The notes below the pieces were generated by a model. It saw only the letters and a list, made by a program, of their open reading frames with translations, was not told the DNA's origin and ran no database searches. A stretch of 64,000 nt of DNA from Nibribacter roseus. Its GTDB lineage: Bacteria; Bacteroidota; Bacteroidia; Cytophagales; Hymenobacteraceae. How positions within the stretch are numbered: position 1 is the stretch's first letter; each line of letters begins with the position of its first letter. The position numbers were made by a program, and so were the translations under genes. The stretch covers positions 124,001 through 188,000 of the forward strand of contig NZ_JBHSYQ010000004.1 in NCBI RefSeq assembly GCF_042662225.1, given 5' to 3'. Of this stretch, positions 14,295 to 23,564 are shown in pieces.

Positions 14295-15521
14295 ATGGCG
14301 GATCAATTAGAAGAAATCAAAAAATTAGCCTCTGACATCAACCAAATGGTTGAGAAAGGCAATGAGCAGGCGAAGCTGGCCATCGAGGAGAAGGGCAAGG
14401 CTATTGACGCAGCCCTTAAAACCGAGCTGAAGAACGCTTTGGATGCTCACACCGAACTGGTGCAGAAGCAGACTCAGGAGCAGTTTGACGCTCTGCAGAC
14501 CCAAATCAAGAAGTCCGGCGGCTTCGGCAACAACAGACCCGAGTCATTCGGTGACCTGGTAGCCAAGGAGCTGGAGGCCAACAAAGGCAAGTTGTCAACT
14601 AAAAGCCCGTTTGAGCTGGAGTTTGACCGCAAGGCAGTTGGTGACATGACCACTGGGGTGAACCTCGGTGCCGGTGTGCTTCAGCCTTCTTTGCAGCCGG
14701 GTATCATCAACCGTCAGGCTTATTTCAACCACGTGCGGGACTTCCTGACCGTGCGCCCTACCACTTCACCTGTTATCGCCTACGTGCGTGAGAACGGCGG
14801 GGAAGGCTCTTTCACTACAGTGGCGGAAGGCGCTCTGAAGCCGCAGGTTGACTACGACCTGAGCTACCAGACCACCAACGTGAAGAAGATCGCAGGCCAT
14901 ATCCGCATCTCTGAGGAGATGATTGAGGATGTGCCTTACATCACGAACTACATCACCACCCGTGGAGCCGAAGACCTTCGCCTGGTGGAAGACGCACAGA
15001 TCCTTTACGGGGACGGCACTGGCCAAAACCTGAGAGGTATCACCTTAGACGCATCCGCCTTTGCCCGCCCCGCAGGCATGGGTACAGTGGCGAACGCCAA
15101 CAACGTGGACGTGATCCGTGCTGTGATGGCGCAGATCAGAGTAGGCCGCTACGCCGCCTCTGCGGTAATGCTGAACCCTGTGGATGTGGCAATCCTTGAG
15201 ATGGCCAAAGACACCCAAGGTGCCTACCTGTACAGCAACTTCACCAACGAGAACAGCATCCCTAGAATCTGGGGTCTGCCTATCATCGTGTCTGACTCGG
15301 TAACTGCCGGCTCGTTCCTGGTGGGTGACTTCCGCAACGGGGCAGAGCTGTTTGACCGTCAGGCGCTGAACGTGCGCTTCTACGACCAGGACAGAGACAA
15401 CGCCATCCGCAACATGGTCACTATCGTGATCGAGGAGCGTCTGGCGCTTGCTAACATCCGCCCTGCGTCTTTCGTGACAGGCACCTTCACAGCCGCCAAA
15501 GCAGCCCTAGCCGCTGCTTAA
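14295..15521 (+). CDS. HK97-fold major capsid protein
   Basis: The 408-aa protein has a coiled N-terminal delta domain (about 1-95, Lys/Glu rich), a linker, and the HK97 core with PTTSPVIAYVREN, GALKPQVDYDL, RISEEMIEDVPYI and GLPIIVSDSV. These are typical of phage capsid proteins processed by the upstream protease. A strong hairpin follows the stop codon. Confidence 0.95.
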   Translation: MADQLEEIKKLASDINQMVEKGNEQAKLAIEEKGKAIDAALKTELKNALDAHTELVQKQTQEQFDALQTQIKKSGGFGNNRPESFGDLVAKELEANKGKLSTKSPFELEFDRKAVGDMTTGVNLGAGVLQPSLQPGIINRQAYFNHVRDFLTVRPTTSPVIAYVRENGGEGSFTTVAEGALKPQVDYDLSYQTTNVKKIAGHIRISEEMIEDVPYITNYITTRGAEDLRLVEDAQILYGDGTGQNLRGITLDASAFARPAGMGTVANANNVDVIRAVMAQIRVGRYAASAVMLNPVDVAILEMAKDTQGAYLYSNFTNENSIPRIWGLPIIVSDSVTAGSFLVGDFRNGAELFDRQALNVRFYDQDRDNAIRNMVTIVIEERLALANIRPASFVTGTFTAAKAALAAA

Positions 15522-15533
15522 TTGATTCTTAAC

Positions 15534-15562
15534 GGGAAGGCCTCTGCATAAGAGGCCTTCCC
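15534..15562 (+). terminator. Strong hairpin after the capsid gene
   Basis: A perfect 12-bp stem (GGGAAGGCCTCT with its complement, loop GCATA) begins 12 nt after the capsid stop. There is no U-run, so it may be a partial terminator or an mRNA-stabilising hairpin that keeps capsid message abundant relative to downstream genes. Confidence 0.65.
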
Positions 15563-15577
15563 TAAATCATCAAAGCT

Positions 15578-15781
15578 ATGAAAGTAAAAGCACTGAAGAC
15601 CATTGCCGGGTACTACGGAACCATTGAGGCCGGAAAGGAGAGAAGTATCGCAGCCGATGTGGCAAAAGACTTGGAGAAGGCTGGATTGGTGGAGATAGTG
15701 GACGAGGAGACGGCGCCTGAGGAGCCTAAGCAAGGCTCGGATATGACGGCGGCTAAGACCACCAAACGCAAGAAGAAATGA
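15578..15781 (+). CDS. Small hypothetical head-region protein
   Basis: A 67-aa protein with a small beta fold (VKALKTIAGYYGTIEAGKE), a helix, an acidic linker and a Lys-rich tail (AAKTTKRKKK). The next gene shares this plan. Proteins of this size after the capsid often decorate or fill the head; this is an inference. It overlaps the next gene by 4 nt. Confidence 0.6.
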   Translation: MKVKALKTIAGYYGTIEAGKERSIAADVAKDLEKAGLVEIVDEETAPEEPKQGSDMTAAKTTKRKKK

Positions 15782-15987
15782 AAGCCATCGTCCTGACCTC
15801 CTATAGAGACAAGCACACGCGCAAGGTTCACACGGCGGGGGACAAGGTGACGCTTACCCCTGAACGCCATGCAGAACTCAGCGCACTAGGCTATGTCTCC
15901 ACAGAAGAAGCCCCTGCCAAAAAAGAAAGTAAGCCGGGAGCGAAACGCAAAACCAAAGAGGATAAAACCGCCAAAGACACCAAGTAG
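15778..15987 (+). CDS. Small hypothetical head-region protein
   Basis: A 69-aa protein built like its neighbour: a short beta N-terminus (AIVLTSYRDKHTRKVHTAGDKV), then a Lys/Glu-rich disordered tail. The two may be diverged duplicates. Its stop shares one base with the GTG start of the connector gene. Confidence 0.6.
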   Translation: MKAIVLTSYRDKHTRKVHTAGDKVTLTPERHAELSALGYVSTEEAPAKKESKPGAKRKTKEDKTAKDTK

Positions 15988-16604
15988 TGGAAGTTGAAGT
16001 AGTCACAGACCTTACAGCGGAACCCGTATCCGTGCAGCTTGCCGCCGATTGGTGCAAGCTGCCCGCCCCGATGTACTCGGGTGAGGGAGAGGCGCGGGCG
16101 CTGACCTCAGAGGGGGAAATCGTGGCTATGCTCATCACTTCCGCCAGGCAATGGTGCGAGAAGTACTCGGGCTTGTCATTCGGGCCTAAGTCTCTGAAGG
16201 CAACTGTTGCCTATGAGGACTACAGAGGTGCCAAGTCGCTGCCCTACGGCCCTAACCAGACCATCACGGCGGTAACGGACGACAACGGGGAGGCAGTGGA
16301 TGTGGCGCAGTTTACCTCTACCAGCTATTGGGCGGAATACCAGAAGGGCATGTCTGTGAACAACACCTACGGGGAAGACTACGGCGGCTTTGGGGCGGCT
16401 TACCAGGCTATGGAGTACACCATTGAGTACACGGCGGGTTTCGCCCCTGAGTCGCTTCCCACTGACATCAAGCAGGCAATCCTGAAGACGGTGCTGGAGC
16501 TGTACAACAACCGCGAGAACACGGTGATAGGCACCATCATAGCCAACCTCCCCTTGGGCGCGAAGCAGCTGCTGGACTTGCACAAGCCTAAAGTGATGTT
16601 CTGA
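15987..16604 (+). CDS. Head-tail connector protein (gp6-like)
   Basis: This connector extends the portal and links head to tail. The 205-aa protein has an N-terminal helix with AADWCKLP, then a long helix (EIVAMLITSARQWCEKYSGLSF), and ends with a helix DIKQAILKTVLELYNNRE, the pattern of the gp6-like connector family. GTG 15987 is the start, overlapping the previous TAG by one base. Confidence 0.8.
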   Translation: MEVEVVTDLTAEPVSVQLAADWCKLPAPMYSGEGEARALTSEGEIVAMLITSARQWCEKYSGLSFGPKSLKATVAYEDYRGAKSLPYGPNQTITAVTDDNGEAVDVAQFTSTSYWAEYQKGMSVNNTYGEDYGGFGAAYQAMEYTIEYTAGFAPESLPTDIKQAILKTVLELYNNRENTVIGTIIANLPLGAKQLLDLHKPKVMF

Positions 16605-16927
16605 TGCGGACAGGGGAGCACAGGCACCGGATAGGCATTTACAGAGACACGGTCACCGTGGCCGGCAACGGCAACACGGAGGGCGTGAGGGAGCTGGTGA
16701 TTGAGATGTGGGCAAAGGTTACGCCATTGACCGGTAGTAGGGCGTTGAACGCGGGGCAGATTCTGAACGGAAAGCCCTTTGAGGTAGAGGTAAGGAACCC
16801 GGCCCCCTTGGAGATAACGGAGAAGATGCTGGTGGTGTGGAACGGGATGACCATCACCATCCACAGCGTGGTGGAGAAAGACGCGAGGGGTGAGGTACTG
16901 CTGATAACGGGGGCTGTGGTGAAGTAA
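16604..16927 (+). CDS. Head closure / head-tail adaptor protein
   Basis: The 107-aa protein matches the SPP1 gp16-like head-closure family: RHRIGIYRDTVTV at the start, MWAKVTPLTGSRALNAGQ, and a beta-rich end (VVWNGMTITIHSVVEKD). It plugs the connector after DNA filling. It shares one base with each neighbour. Confidence 0.8.
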   Translation: MRTGEHRHRIGIYRDTVTVAGNGNTEGVRELVIEMWAKVTPLTGSRALNAGQILNGKPFEVEVRNPAPLEITEKMLVVWNGMTITIHSVVEKDARGEVLLITGAVVK

Positions 16928-17277
16928 TGGCAAAGATAAAGCTAACCATACCCAACCTTGACAAAGCTATTAAGCAGCTAGGCAAGTTCAGGCTGGAGGT
17001 AATAGGCGGGGTGGTGAACGAGCTGGACCGCACGGCATTGATGATTGAGTCAGACGCCAAAAGGAACACGCCGGAAGACACCGGAAGGCTCAGGAGCTCC
17101 ATCGTGAGGCATGAGTACGGGCAGTTCAACCGGACAGTGGGCACGAATGTGGAGTACGCCGTGCATGTGGAGTTCGGCACCAGACACCAGAACGCGCAGC
17201 CTTTCCTATTCCCGGCGGCAGAGAAGAACCGGCAGCAGTTTATAGCCAACCTGAAGAAGATACTGAGCACGACATGA
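16927..17277 (+). CDS. HK97 gp10-like tail-joining protein
   Basis: The 116-aa protein shows the gp10 family core: IESDAKRNTPEDTGRLRSS, GTNVEYAVHVEFGT and a final FLFPAAEKN. These proteins act at the head-tail joint. It overlaps the next gene by 4 nt. Confidence 0.85.
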   Translation: MAKIKLTIPNLDKAIKQLGKFRLEVIGGVVNELDRTALMIESDAKRNTPEDTGRLRSSIVRHEYGQFNRTVGTNVEYAVHVEFGTRHQNAQPFLFPAAEKNRQQFIANLKKILSTT

Positions 17278-17720
17278 AAGACCCGCAGCAGGCACTACGC
17301 GACAAGTACCTATCCCTTTTGACAGGAGCGATCTCTGTGAACGGGACGGACTACTTAGCGGTCTACGCGGACTTCGTGCCAAGTACGGCGGACAGGCCCT
17401 ATATCTTCCTGAGCCAGCAGACGGTGGGGGACGCTCGCACGGGCAACTGCCCAAGCTCGGACTGCACCATTCTGGCGGATATCGTGTGGCAGGCGCAGGG
17501 GAACTTAGCCAGGACTAGCGAGGTGAACCATATCGCCTCGCAGGTGATCGAGGCTTTGAGTGCCCTGAACGCAAGGCCCACCAATGATTTGGGCGGCTTT
17601 GAGGTGAACAGGCACTACCTGGAGAGCAGCAACACGCTGAACGAGAGCAACGGCTCGCACGTGATCATCAGGCGGCTGCTCAGGTTCAGGGATTTGGTAT
17701 TTGAAACAGTAACAACTTAA
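17274..17720 (+). CDS. Tail completion/terminator-like protein
   Basis: A 148-aa protein between gp10-like and tail-tube genes, the usual place of the tail terminator (DUF3168-like). Segments YIFLSQQTV, ADIVWQA and the helix VNHIASQVIEALS are consistent with that family, but similarity is weak, so the name rests largely on position. Confidence 0.65.
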   Translation: MKDPQQALRDKYLSLLTGAISVNGTDYLAVYADFVPSTADRPYIFLSQQTVGDARTGNCPSSDCTILADIVWQAQGNLARTSEVNHIASQVIEALSALNARPTNDLGGFEVNRHYLESSNTLNESNGSHVIIRRLLRFRDLVFETVTT

Positions 17721-17732
17721 AAGAATAAGAAA

Positions 17733-18158
17733 ATGGCAGTTAATGTACTTAACGCGCAAGACGTGATCATCACAAAAGACGGCATCGTTGTTGGCTGCGC
17801 CCAATCCGGAAGCTTAGAGATGTCAAAGGAGGAGCTGGACGCGGTCTGTGCCGCCTCAGGTGGGTGGTCGGAGTCTTCAGAGGGTCGCAAATCTTGGAAT
17901 ATGAGCGTGGATTCCCTTCTCAGGGAGGCCACGGATGCAGACGCAGCCACTAACCATACCTTCCATGATGCCTTTGACCTGTTTGATACAGGCGGGATTG
18001 TGGAGGTACAGTGGCAAATAGGCTCATTCACCTACACCGGGCAGGCATTCATGTCTAGCCTTAGTTTAAGCTACTCATCAACCGACGCGCAGACCTGGTC
18101 TTCTAGCCTTCGTGGCACCGGGCCATTGGTGAAAGCAGCAGTTGTTCCTGTAGGGTAA
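17733..18158 (+). CDS. Major tail tube protein
   Basis: The 141-aa beta-rich protein has the outline of TP901-1-type tail tube proteins: VIVGCAQSGSLEMS near the start, SEGRKSWNMSVDSLL in the middle, and repeated Ser-rich strands (FMSSLSLSYSSTDAQTWS). It precedes the chaperone pair, as expected. Confidence 0.8.
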   Translation: MAVNVLNAQDVIITKDGIVVGCAQSGSLEMSKEELDAVCAASGGWSESSEGRKSWNMSVDSLLREATDADAATNHTFHDAFDLFDTGGIVEVQWQIGSFTYTGQAFMSSLSLSYSSTDAQTWSSSLRGTGPLVKAAVVPVG

Positions 18159-18162
18159 GCCT

Positions 18163-18570
18163 ATGAACACGCAGAGAGGATTCGGGCATATCACAGTGGA
18201 CGGGGTAGAGTACCCCGTCCGCTTCTCATTGAACCAGACACAGATCTTCTGTGAGCTGGAAAAGTGCGACCTGAAGGGCTATAATGACCTATTCGCCTTC
18301 TACCCGACAGGCGAGAAGGACGAAGAGGGTAAACCCAAATACGCCAACCGTTTCTCAGAGCAGAAGGTCACACCGGACACCCTAAGGCACCTATTGTACT
18401 CAGCCCTGAAAGAGGGGCACAGGGTTTCCAAAAAGGAATTCACCCTCTCCATGGAGGACGTTGGCGACATGCTGGAGCTGATGGAGACCGATAGTTTGGC
18501 ATGGCGCAACATCCTGCACCTAATAGTTAAAAAGGAGGAAGCCCCACGCCCAAACGACAACCCAAAGTAG
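18163..18570 (+). CDS. Tail assembly chaperone, N-terminal product (G-like)
   Basis: This protein coats the tape measure during tail assembly. The 135-aa protein starts with a small beta domain (GHITVDGVEYPVRFSLNQT) and continues with helices. It lies between tail tube and tape measure. Its last part overlaps a -1-frame extension that begins at 18534 after an A-rich slip site. Thus a minor fraction is probably made as a longer fusion, as with lambda gpG/gpGT. Confidence 0.8.
   Translation: MNTQRGFGHITVDGVEYPVRFSLNQTQIFCELEKCDLKGYNDLFAFYPTGEKDEEGKPKYANRFSEQKVTPDTLRHLLYSALKEGHRVSKKEFTLSMEDVGDMLELMETDSLAWRNILHLIVKKEEAPRPNDNPK
18526..18534 (+). promoter_or_regulatory. Probable -1 ribosomal frameshift site
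   Basis: The zero-frame codons are GTT AAA AAG, followed by GGAGG. Slipping back one base at AAG puts ribosomes in the frame that stays open from 18534 to 18929. The upstream stop in that frame is TAA 18528-18530, directly before the slip point, so the shift window is tight. The heptamer T AAA AAG is non-canonical at its first base. Confidence 0.6.
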
Positions 18571-18929
18571 AGGAGGAAAGCGCCGAGGAGTTGACCTGGG
18601 ATGCGGTTAGGAGGCTTGGCTTCGGGGTGCTGGAACTGAAGCCATGGGAGCTTTGGGAGTTGACGTGGCAGGAGTTCTGGGAGATGTACGAGGGGTGGCA
18701 GATAAGGCGGCAGTATGAGCATGAGCACACCCGCTACCTAGCCACCATGATGGTGAACACCAGCCTCGGGGCACCCAAGAGGCCGCTTCAGGCAAAGAGC
18801 CTTTACCCGCTGCCAGAGCTTGACGGCAAGCCCAAAGCCACAACAGCGGAGGAAATAGAGGCCTTCAGGCAGAGAATAAGCAAGAAACTAGGAAGGGAGA
18901 TCATTTTCCAGAAGCCCATAAAGGAATGA
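18534..18929 (+). CDS. Tail assembly chaperone, -1 frameshift extension (T-like)
   Basis: This open frame is read either as the C-terminal part of a frameshift fusion or from TTG 18591. Its core is helical and Trp-rich (KPWELWELTWQEFWEMYEGW), typical of the T part of tail chaperones. It ends by an ATGA overlap with the tape-measure gene. A TTG start would leave the conserved part intact, so both modes are possible. Frameshifting is favoured because the family commonly uses it and the frame is open right to the slip site. Confidence 0.7.
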   Translation, partial: GGSPTPKRQPKVEEESAEELTWDAVRRLGFGVLELKPWELWELTWQEFWEMYEGWQIRRQYEHEHTRYLATMMVNTSLGAPKRPLQAKSLYPLPELDGKPKATTAEEIEAFRQRISKKLGREIIFQKPIKE

Positions 18930-21133
18930 ATGTTGCAGAGCTGAACGTAAAGATATCCGCCGAGCTGTCCGAACTGGACAAAGGGCTGAAGCGTGCAGCT
19001 TCCGGTGTTGATGACCTAGGGGATAACGTAGACCGCGCCTCCAACCGGATGCAGAAGGGTACGGCTGATTCCTCAAAGGGCTTCACCTCCATGGGGAACG
19101 TGGCAAAGGGGGTCGGCGGGGTGATAGCCGCGGCCTTTACCATTGACGCTGTTCTCTCCTTAGGTAAGAATATTCTGGACACCACCGCCAAATTCCAGAA
19201 AATGGAGGCGGTGCTCACCAATACCCTCGGATCGCAGAGCGCGGCGCAGAACGCCATGCTTATGATCCAAGATATAGCCGCGAAAACCCCTTTCGCGGTT
19301 GACCAGCTCACTGAAAGCTACGTGAAGCTGGCCAACAGGGGCATACAGCCCACCTCGCAGGAGATCATCAAGCTAGGCGACCTTGCGGCCTCCACGGGTA
19401 AGGACTTTGACCAGCTCACCGAGGGTCTTTTGGATGCTATGACCGGCGAGTTTGAGCGGCTGAAGGAGTTCGGGATCACTGCCTCCTCACAGGGCGACAA
19501 GGTAGCCTTCACCTTTAAGGGCGTCACCACTGAGGTAGCCAAGACAGACGCTGCCATTAAGGAGTATGTGATGGGCTTGGGTGACGTGGAAGGCGTTAGC
19601 GGCTCCATGGCGGCTATAAGCGAAACTTTGACAGGCAAAATATCAAACCTTGGCGACTCCTTCGACCAAATGTTTTTGACTATTGGGAGTCAACAAAGTG
19701 GGGTATTCTCATCGACCATCAGCTTCTTAGATGAAATGGTAAAGGGGGTGACTGCCCTAATTGCCACTACTGACCAGCTTGGGCAAAAAATGTCCGCAAG
19801 AGGGGTTAGCGAGTATTCGTCTAAGGTTGCAGCAGATTTCAAAGCTTTGGCTGAGCAAACAAAAGCATCAGGAGGGGATGTAGAGACAGCTTTGAAGTCA
19901 CAAGCCGATGCGCTTATAAAAGATTTAGAAACCAAACAGAGAATTGCCTTATCTAATCTGGAGAAGTTCAGAGAAGAAAGCGGAGGTATTCTAAATAAAA
20001 TCGGTGAATTAGCCGATCAGTCAGGGGTAAAATATAGTTCCAGAAAAGGGGCAGAATCCACATTGGCCTCTGAAGTATCGCTTATTCAAGGTCAGATTGC
20101 AGCTATCGAAGCGGCTTATGCATCAGTGGGGAAGGCCGCAGCCGGTTCGGTAGATAAGCAGATCGGTACGCTTGCACGGCTTAAAAAAGAGCTTGCAGAT
20201 TTACAAGACATTCAATTAAATGCACTGGGCTCTGGGCGAATAGAGGCCATAAACGAGCAGATATACGCCAAAGAGCAGGAAATCAAGAAGTACCTGGAGT
20301 TGGGCGACGCCCAGCGCAAACAGCAGCAGGCGTTGCAGGATCTGCATAAGCAGCTCGCCCTGAACGAGCAGTACTATAAGGCTTTCGGTGACAGCCACGA
20401 CTATGTGGAGGGGAAAAGAAGCGTGTTGGAGTCTGGCATAAAGAGCCTTATTAACGCAGGCTTCAAACCGGGATCTGCGGCGGTGCAGGAGTTTAAGGCC
20501 TATCTTGACAGCCTTGCCCTTTCCACAGAGGCATTGGCCTCTACTGACCTGTTCCAGAATGTCATGCCCACCACCGAGGGCTTCAAGAAAAACCAAGAAG
20601 AATTCAAGCCGCAGACGGCTGATATCATCCCTGCCCCTCAGGTAGACTGGGAGGGATGGGATAAGTTTAAGGTAGACCTTAGAGAACAGTATGAAGATGT
20701 AAACCTAATGCAAGATGCATTGATGATGGGCACCACCATGCTTACGGACACCTTGGGTGGTGCGCTTGCGGCTGGTCTCTCTGGCGGCATGTCAGCAGGC
20801 ATCAACGCCCTGGAGCAGGGACTGAAGCAAATGGCGAAGGTGTTCGGGGAGTATATGCTGAAATGGGGGGTGGCGCAGACTATTCTGGCAAACCCCATGG
20901 GCCCTGCGGCAATCGTTGCGGGTGTCGCTCTGATGGCGTTCGCTGGGGCAGGGGGAAGCAAGCCGGCCACCGGCGGCAGCCCACGGTCTTCTTACTCCAC
21001 GCCCACCAGCCGCTCTGGCTCCTACTCATCAGCAGGGGCGGCACTGAACATACAGGGTGAGACACGCCTATCGGGCAATGACATAGTCATTTCCTACCAG
21101 AGGTCTCAGGAGCAGGGGAGGAGGACAGGCTAA
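18926..21133 (+). CDS. Tail tape measure protein
   Basis: This protein sets tail length and helps DNA entry. The 735-aa protein starts VAELNVKISAELSELDKGLKRA and has the tape-measure hallmark TPFAVDQLTESYVKLANRG (about 115-135). Long coiled helices and a hydrophobic C-terminal part (about 610-690) with Gly/Ala-rich helices follow. Bases at about 19,620-20,220 are clearly AT-richer than the flanks, suggesting a recombined middle section. Confidence 0.9.
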   Translation: MNVAELNVKISAELSELDKGLKRAASGVDDLGDNVDRASNRMQKGTADSSKGFTSMGNVAKGVGGVIAAAFTIDAVLSLGKNILDTTAKFQKMEAVLTNTLGSQSAAQNAMLMIQDIAAKTPFAVDQLTESYVKLANRGIQPTSQEIIKLGDLAASTGKDFDQLTEGLLDAMTGEFERLKEFGITASSQGDKVAFTFKGVTTEVAKTDAAIKEYVMGLGDVEGVSGSMAAISETLTGKISNLGDSFDQMFLTIGSQQSGVFSSTISFLDEMVKGVTALIATTDQLGQKMSARGVSEYSSKVAADFKALAEQTKASGGDVETALKSQADALIKDLETKQRIALSNLEKFREESGGILNKIGELADQSGVKYSSRKGAESTLASEVSLIQGQIAAIEAAYASVGKAAAGSVDKQIGTLARLKKELADLQDIQLNALGSGRIEAINEQIYAKEQEIKKYLELGDAQRKQQQALQDLHKQLALNEQYYKAFGDSHDYVEGKRSVLESGIKSLINAGFKPGSAAVQEFKAYLDSLALSTEALASTDLFQNVMPTTEGFKKNQEEFKPQTADIIPAPQVDWEGWDKFKVDLREQYEDVNLMQDALMMGTTMLTDTLGGALAAGLSGGMSAGINALEQGLKQMAKVFGEYMLKWGVAQTILANPMGPAAIVAGVALMAFAGAGGSKPATGGSPRSSYSTPTSRSGSYSSAGAALNIQGETRLSGNDIVISYQRSQEQGRRTG

Positions 21134-23556
21134 TGGCGCAGATAACCCTTAACGTCACCCAGACCTGTATCAACGGCGGCGGTCGCTTCGTGGTGTCGGT
21201 CAACACCACGCTCACGGGCACCATCCGCGTCTACGCCTACACCTTGCCCACCATCACGGAGGACGGGGAGGAGCCGGGCATTGAGCTGTTCCAGGATATC
21301 TTCGGGAGCGAGAGCGTTATCTTCACGGGGCTAAAGGACACGGACTGGCACATCTACGCCAAGCACCTGGACTCAGGGGCGGAGAGCCTGGAGGAGGTCT
21401 ACACCGTCGCCTGCGACATCCCGGTTGACCCAGCGCCCGCCTGCTCCATCCGCATCACGGACGTGGCGGTGGGAGCCACTGAGATCACTATAACAGTGAC
21501 GGGTGCCGCGGGGGTGGTGGAGTACAGCCTTGACTCATTCGACACGGTGCAGGAGACGGGCAGTTTCCCGAGGCCAGCCCCCGGGGTATACTTAGCCTAC
21601 GCGCGCGACAAAGACAACCCCGTCTGCGAGAGCTATTTCCTGTTCGCCATCAAGCGGGAGTACGGGCTACTGTACACGCACTCCTTCGGGAGCGCCTTCG
21701 CGGGGCAGATCACGCTGAACATCTACGAGAAAGACTATACGGGGGAGGTGATCCCCTTGGAGGTATTGGGCGGCGAGGCCGTGCGTATCAGTATGAACGG
21801 GCAGGATGATGACCGCTACGAGGGCATCAAGCCCCTGCAGTGCCAGGTGAGCCTGATGGCTAGGGAAAGTTTCCAGTACTTCAGGCTCTACACAGCCACG
21901 GACCGAAAGCACAAGCTCGAGATCGTGAGCGACACCAAGGGCCTGCTGTTTATTGGTTTCCTTCTGCCCCAGTTCTATGAGCAGCCTTACCTGAGCGGCA
22001 CCTACCCGATCAACCTGACGGCCACAGACGGGCTCGAGGATCTGAAGAACTTCGACTTCAAACCCAGCGGGGCGCCCATGTTCCCGATGTTCATCACCAC
22101 CATGGAGGCCATCCGATTCTGTCTCTACCAGTTGGAGATAGACCTGCCGATGTACCTGGGGGTGAACTACTACTCTGAGCAGATGGACACAGCCATTGAG
22201 CCTTTCCTGCAGTCTCAGATCAATAACCGCTACGCCATGGACGGCAAGAAGAGCATCGACTGCTACGAGGCGCTGGCGGGAATCCTGCAGCCCTACGGGG
22301 CGAGGATCTTCCAGATGCAGGGCGCGTGGCATGTGTACGATGTAGAGCAGATGGGCAAGACCTTTGAGCGCCGCCTGTTCTCCAGCGCGGGCACTTTAAT
22401 AAACGTGGAGGCTCACCAGAGCACCGTAACGATCAATACCCCTACGGAGGGCTTTCCTATATTCATCAACAACAGCCAGTACCTAAACGTGCTGCCGGTG
22501 TACCGTGAGCAGAGTATTGAGTTCGACTACGGCGGGAACTTCAATTTCATCAAGTACGGCGACTTTCCGGAGGGCTCCATGCCGACGGGTAACTACGTGC
22601 CGGTCGGCTGGAACCTGCAGGCCTACACGGGCCGGACGGGTAGCAGGGGGAAGGAGAACCTTCTCTTGTTCCCTGACCGCCTGGACGGTATGCCTGTCAA
22701 CCCCTACATCGAGTCGCCGCCCATTCTGTTCAGCACCAACGCGGCCATTACCAGCATTGCGCCGATCAGGGTGAGCCTTAAGTTCAAAGCCCCTTTGCCT
22801 GACGTGGGGAGCACACCGCCCCCTGAGGACGGCTACTATATGCTGCGCTACTCACTTAGGATAGGAAACTTCTACGCCACCTCCAGCCAGAGCTGGGCGC
22901 AGCAGGAGGCGTTTATCCAGTATGGCGTCTATGCGCGTGACACCTCCATGCAGGAGAGCGTGCGCTATTTCGAGAACCCTCCAGCGGACGGTCCCTTGGT
23001 ATTACGCATTTACGCACCTATCGCCACGGCGGACGCGAACCTGATAAAGGAGGCGGTCATTGAGTACGAGAGCATAAGGGTGGAGTACGGGGACTTTGAC
23101 CCTTACAGCACCGACTTCGAGGATGAGATGGTCGTGGGGCAGAACTCCCCCGACATCAGCCTGAAGGCCGACCCGCTGCAGATCCGGCACGGGGACACGA
23201 AGCCGGGTGTCTACGCCAACGCCATCTATGTCTCCGAGGACTCCACCAGCATGTGGACGGGGCCTGACGGGCAGACGGAGAGCATACAGGTGCTCTTGCT
23301 GCGGAAGATGCTCAGGCACTCCGAGCGGCCACACCTGAAGCTCGCCTGCGACATCAAGGGTGATATTTCCTTTGACGCGGTCATGCAGGACACGGTGCTG
23401 CCCAAGACCTTTCTGCCCATCAGCATCTCGTGGGACGTGGTGAAGGGAACTTACCAATGCCAATACTATGAGCAGGAGGACACCACGCCTGTGGAGCCGG
23501 TAGATGAGTTGTTTGATTTTGAACTTGCGGACTTTGAGGAAGCAGACTTCTATTAA
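21133..23556 (+). CDS. Large tail/baseplate protein
   Basis: The 807-aa protein follows the tape measure and is beta-rich with many aromatic residues. An N-terminal pair of Ig-like segments (about 1-175) precedes a central region with LTATDGLEDLKNFDF and CYEALAGILQPYGARIFQ, which I recall from tail proteins of Bacteroidota siphoviruses. It ends in an acidic tail. Likely a tail-tip or host-contact component. It overlaps the tape-measure gene by one base. Confidence 0.7.
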   Translation: MAQITLNVTQTCINGGGRFVVSVNTTLTGTIRVYAYTLPTITEDGEEPGIELFQDIFGSESVIFTGLKDTDWHIYAKHLDSGAESLEEVYTVACDIPVDPAPACSIRITDVAVGATEITITVTGAAGVVEYSLDSFDTVQETGSFPRPAPGVYLAYARDKDNPVCESYFLFAIKREYGLLYTHSFGSAFAGQITLNIYEKDYTGEVIPLEVLGGEAVRISMNGQDDDRYEGIKPLQCQVSLMARESFQYFRLYTATDRKHKLEIVSDTKGLLFIGFLLPQFYEQPYLSGTYPINLTATDGLEDLKNFDFKPSGAPMFPMFITTMEAIRFCLYQLEIDLPMYLGVNYYSEQMDTAIEPFLQSQINNRYAMDGKKSIDCYEALAGILQPYGARIFQMQGAWHVYDVEQMGKTFERRLFSSAGTLINVEAHQSTVTINTPTEGFPIFINNSQYLNVLPVYREQSIEFDYGGNFNFIKYGDFPEGSMPTGNYVPVGWNLQAYTGRTGSRGKENLLLFPDRLDGMPVNPYIESPPILFSTNAAITSIAPIRVSLKFKAPLPDVGSTPPPEDGYYMLRYSLRIGNFYATSSQSWAQQEAFIQYGVYARDTSMQESVRYFENPPADGPLVLRIYAPIATADANLIKEAVIEYESIRVEYGDFDPYSTDFEDEMVVGQNSPDISLKADPLQIRHGDTKPGVYANAIYVSEDSTSMWTGPDGQTESIQVLLLRKMLRHSERPHLKLACDIKGDISFDAVMQDTVLPKTFLPISISWDVVKGTYQCQYYEQEDTTPVEPVDELFDFELADFEEADFY

Positions 23557-23564
23557 TATAAAAT

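Noticed and set aside
21667..22332. 221-aa reverse-strand frame in the tail protein gene
   Set aside because: Antisense to a confident structural gene, with skewed composition and no recognisable domain.
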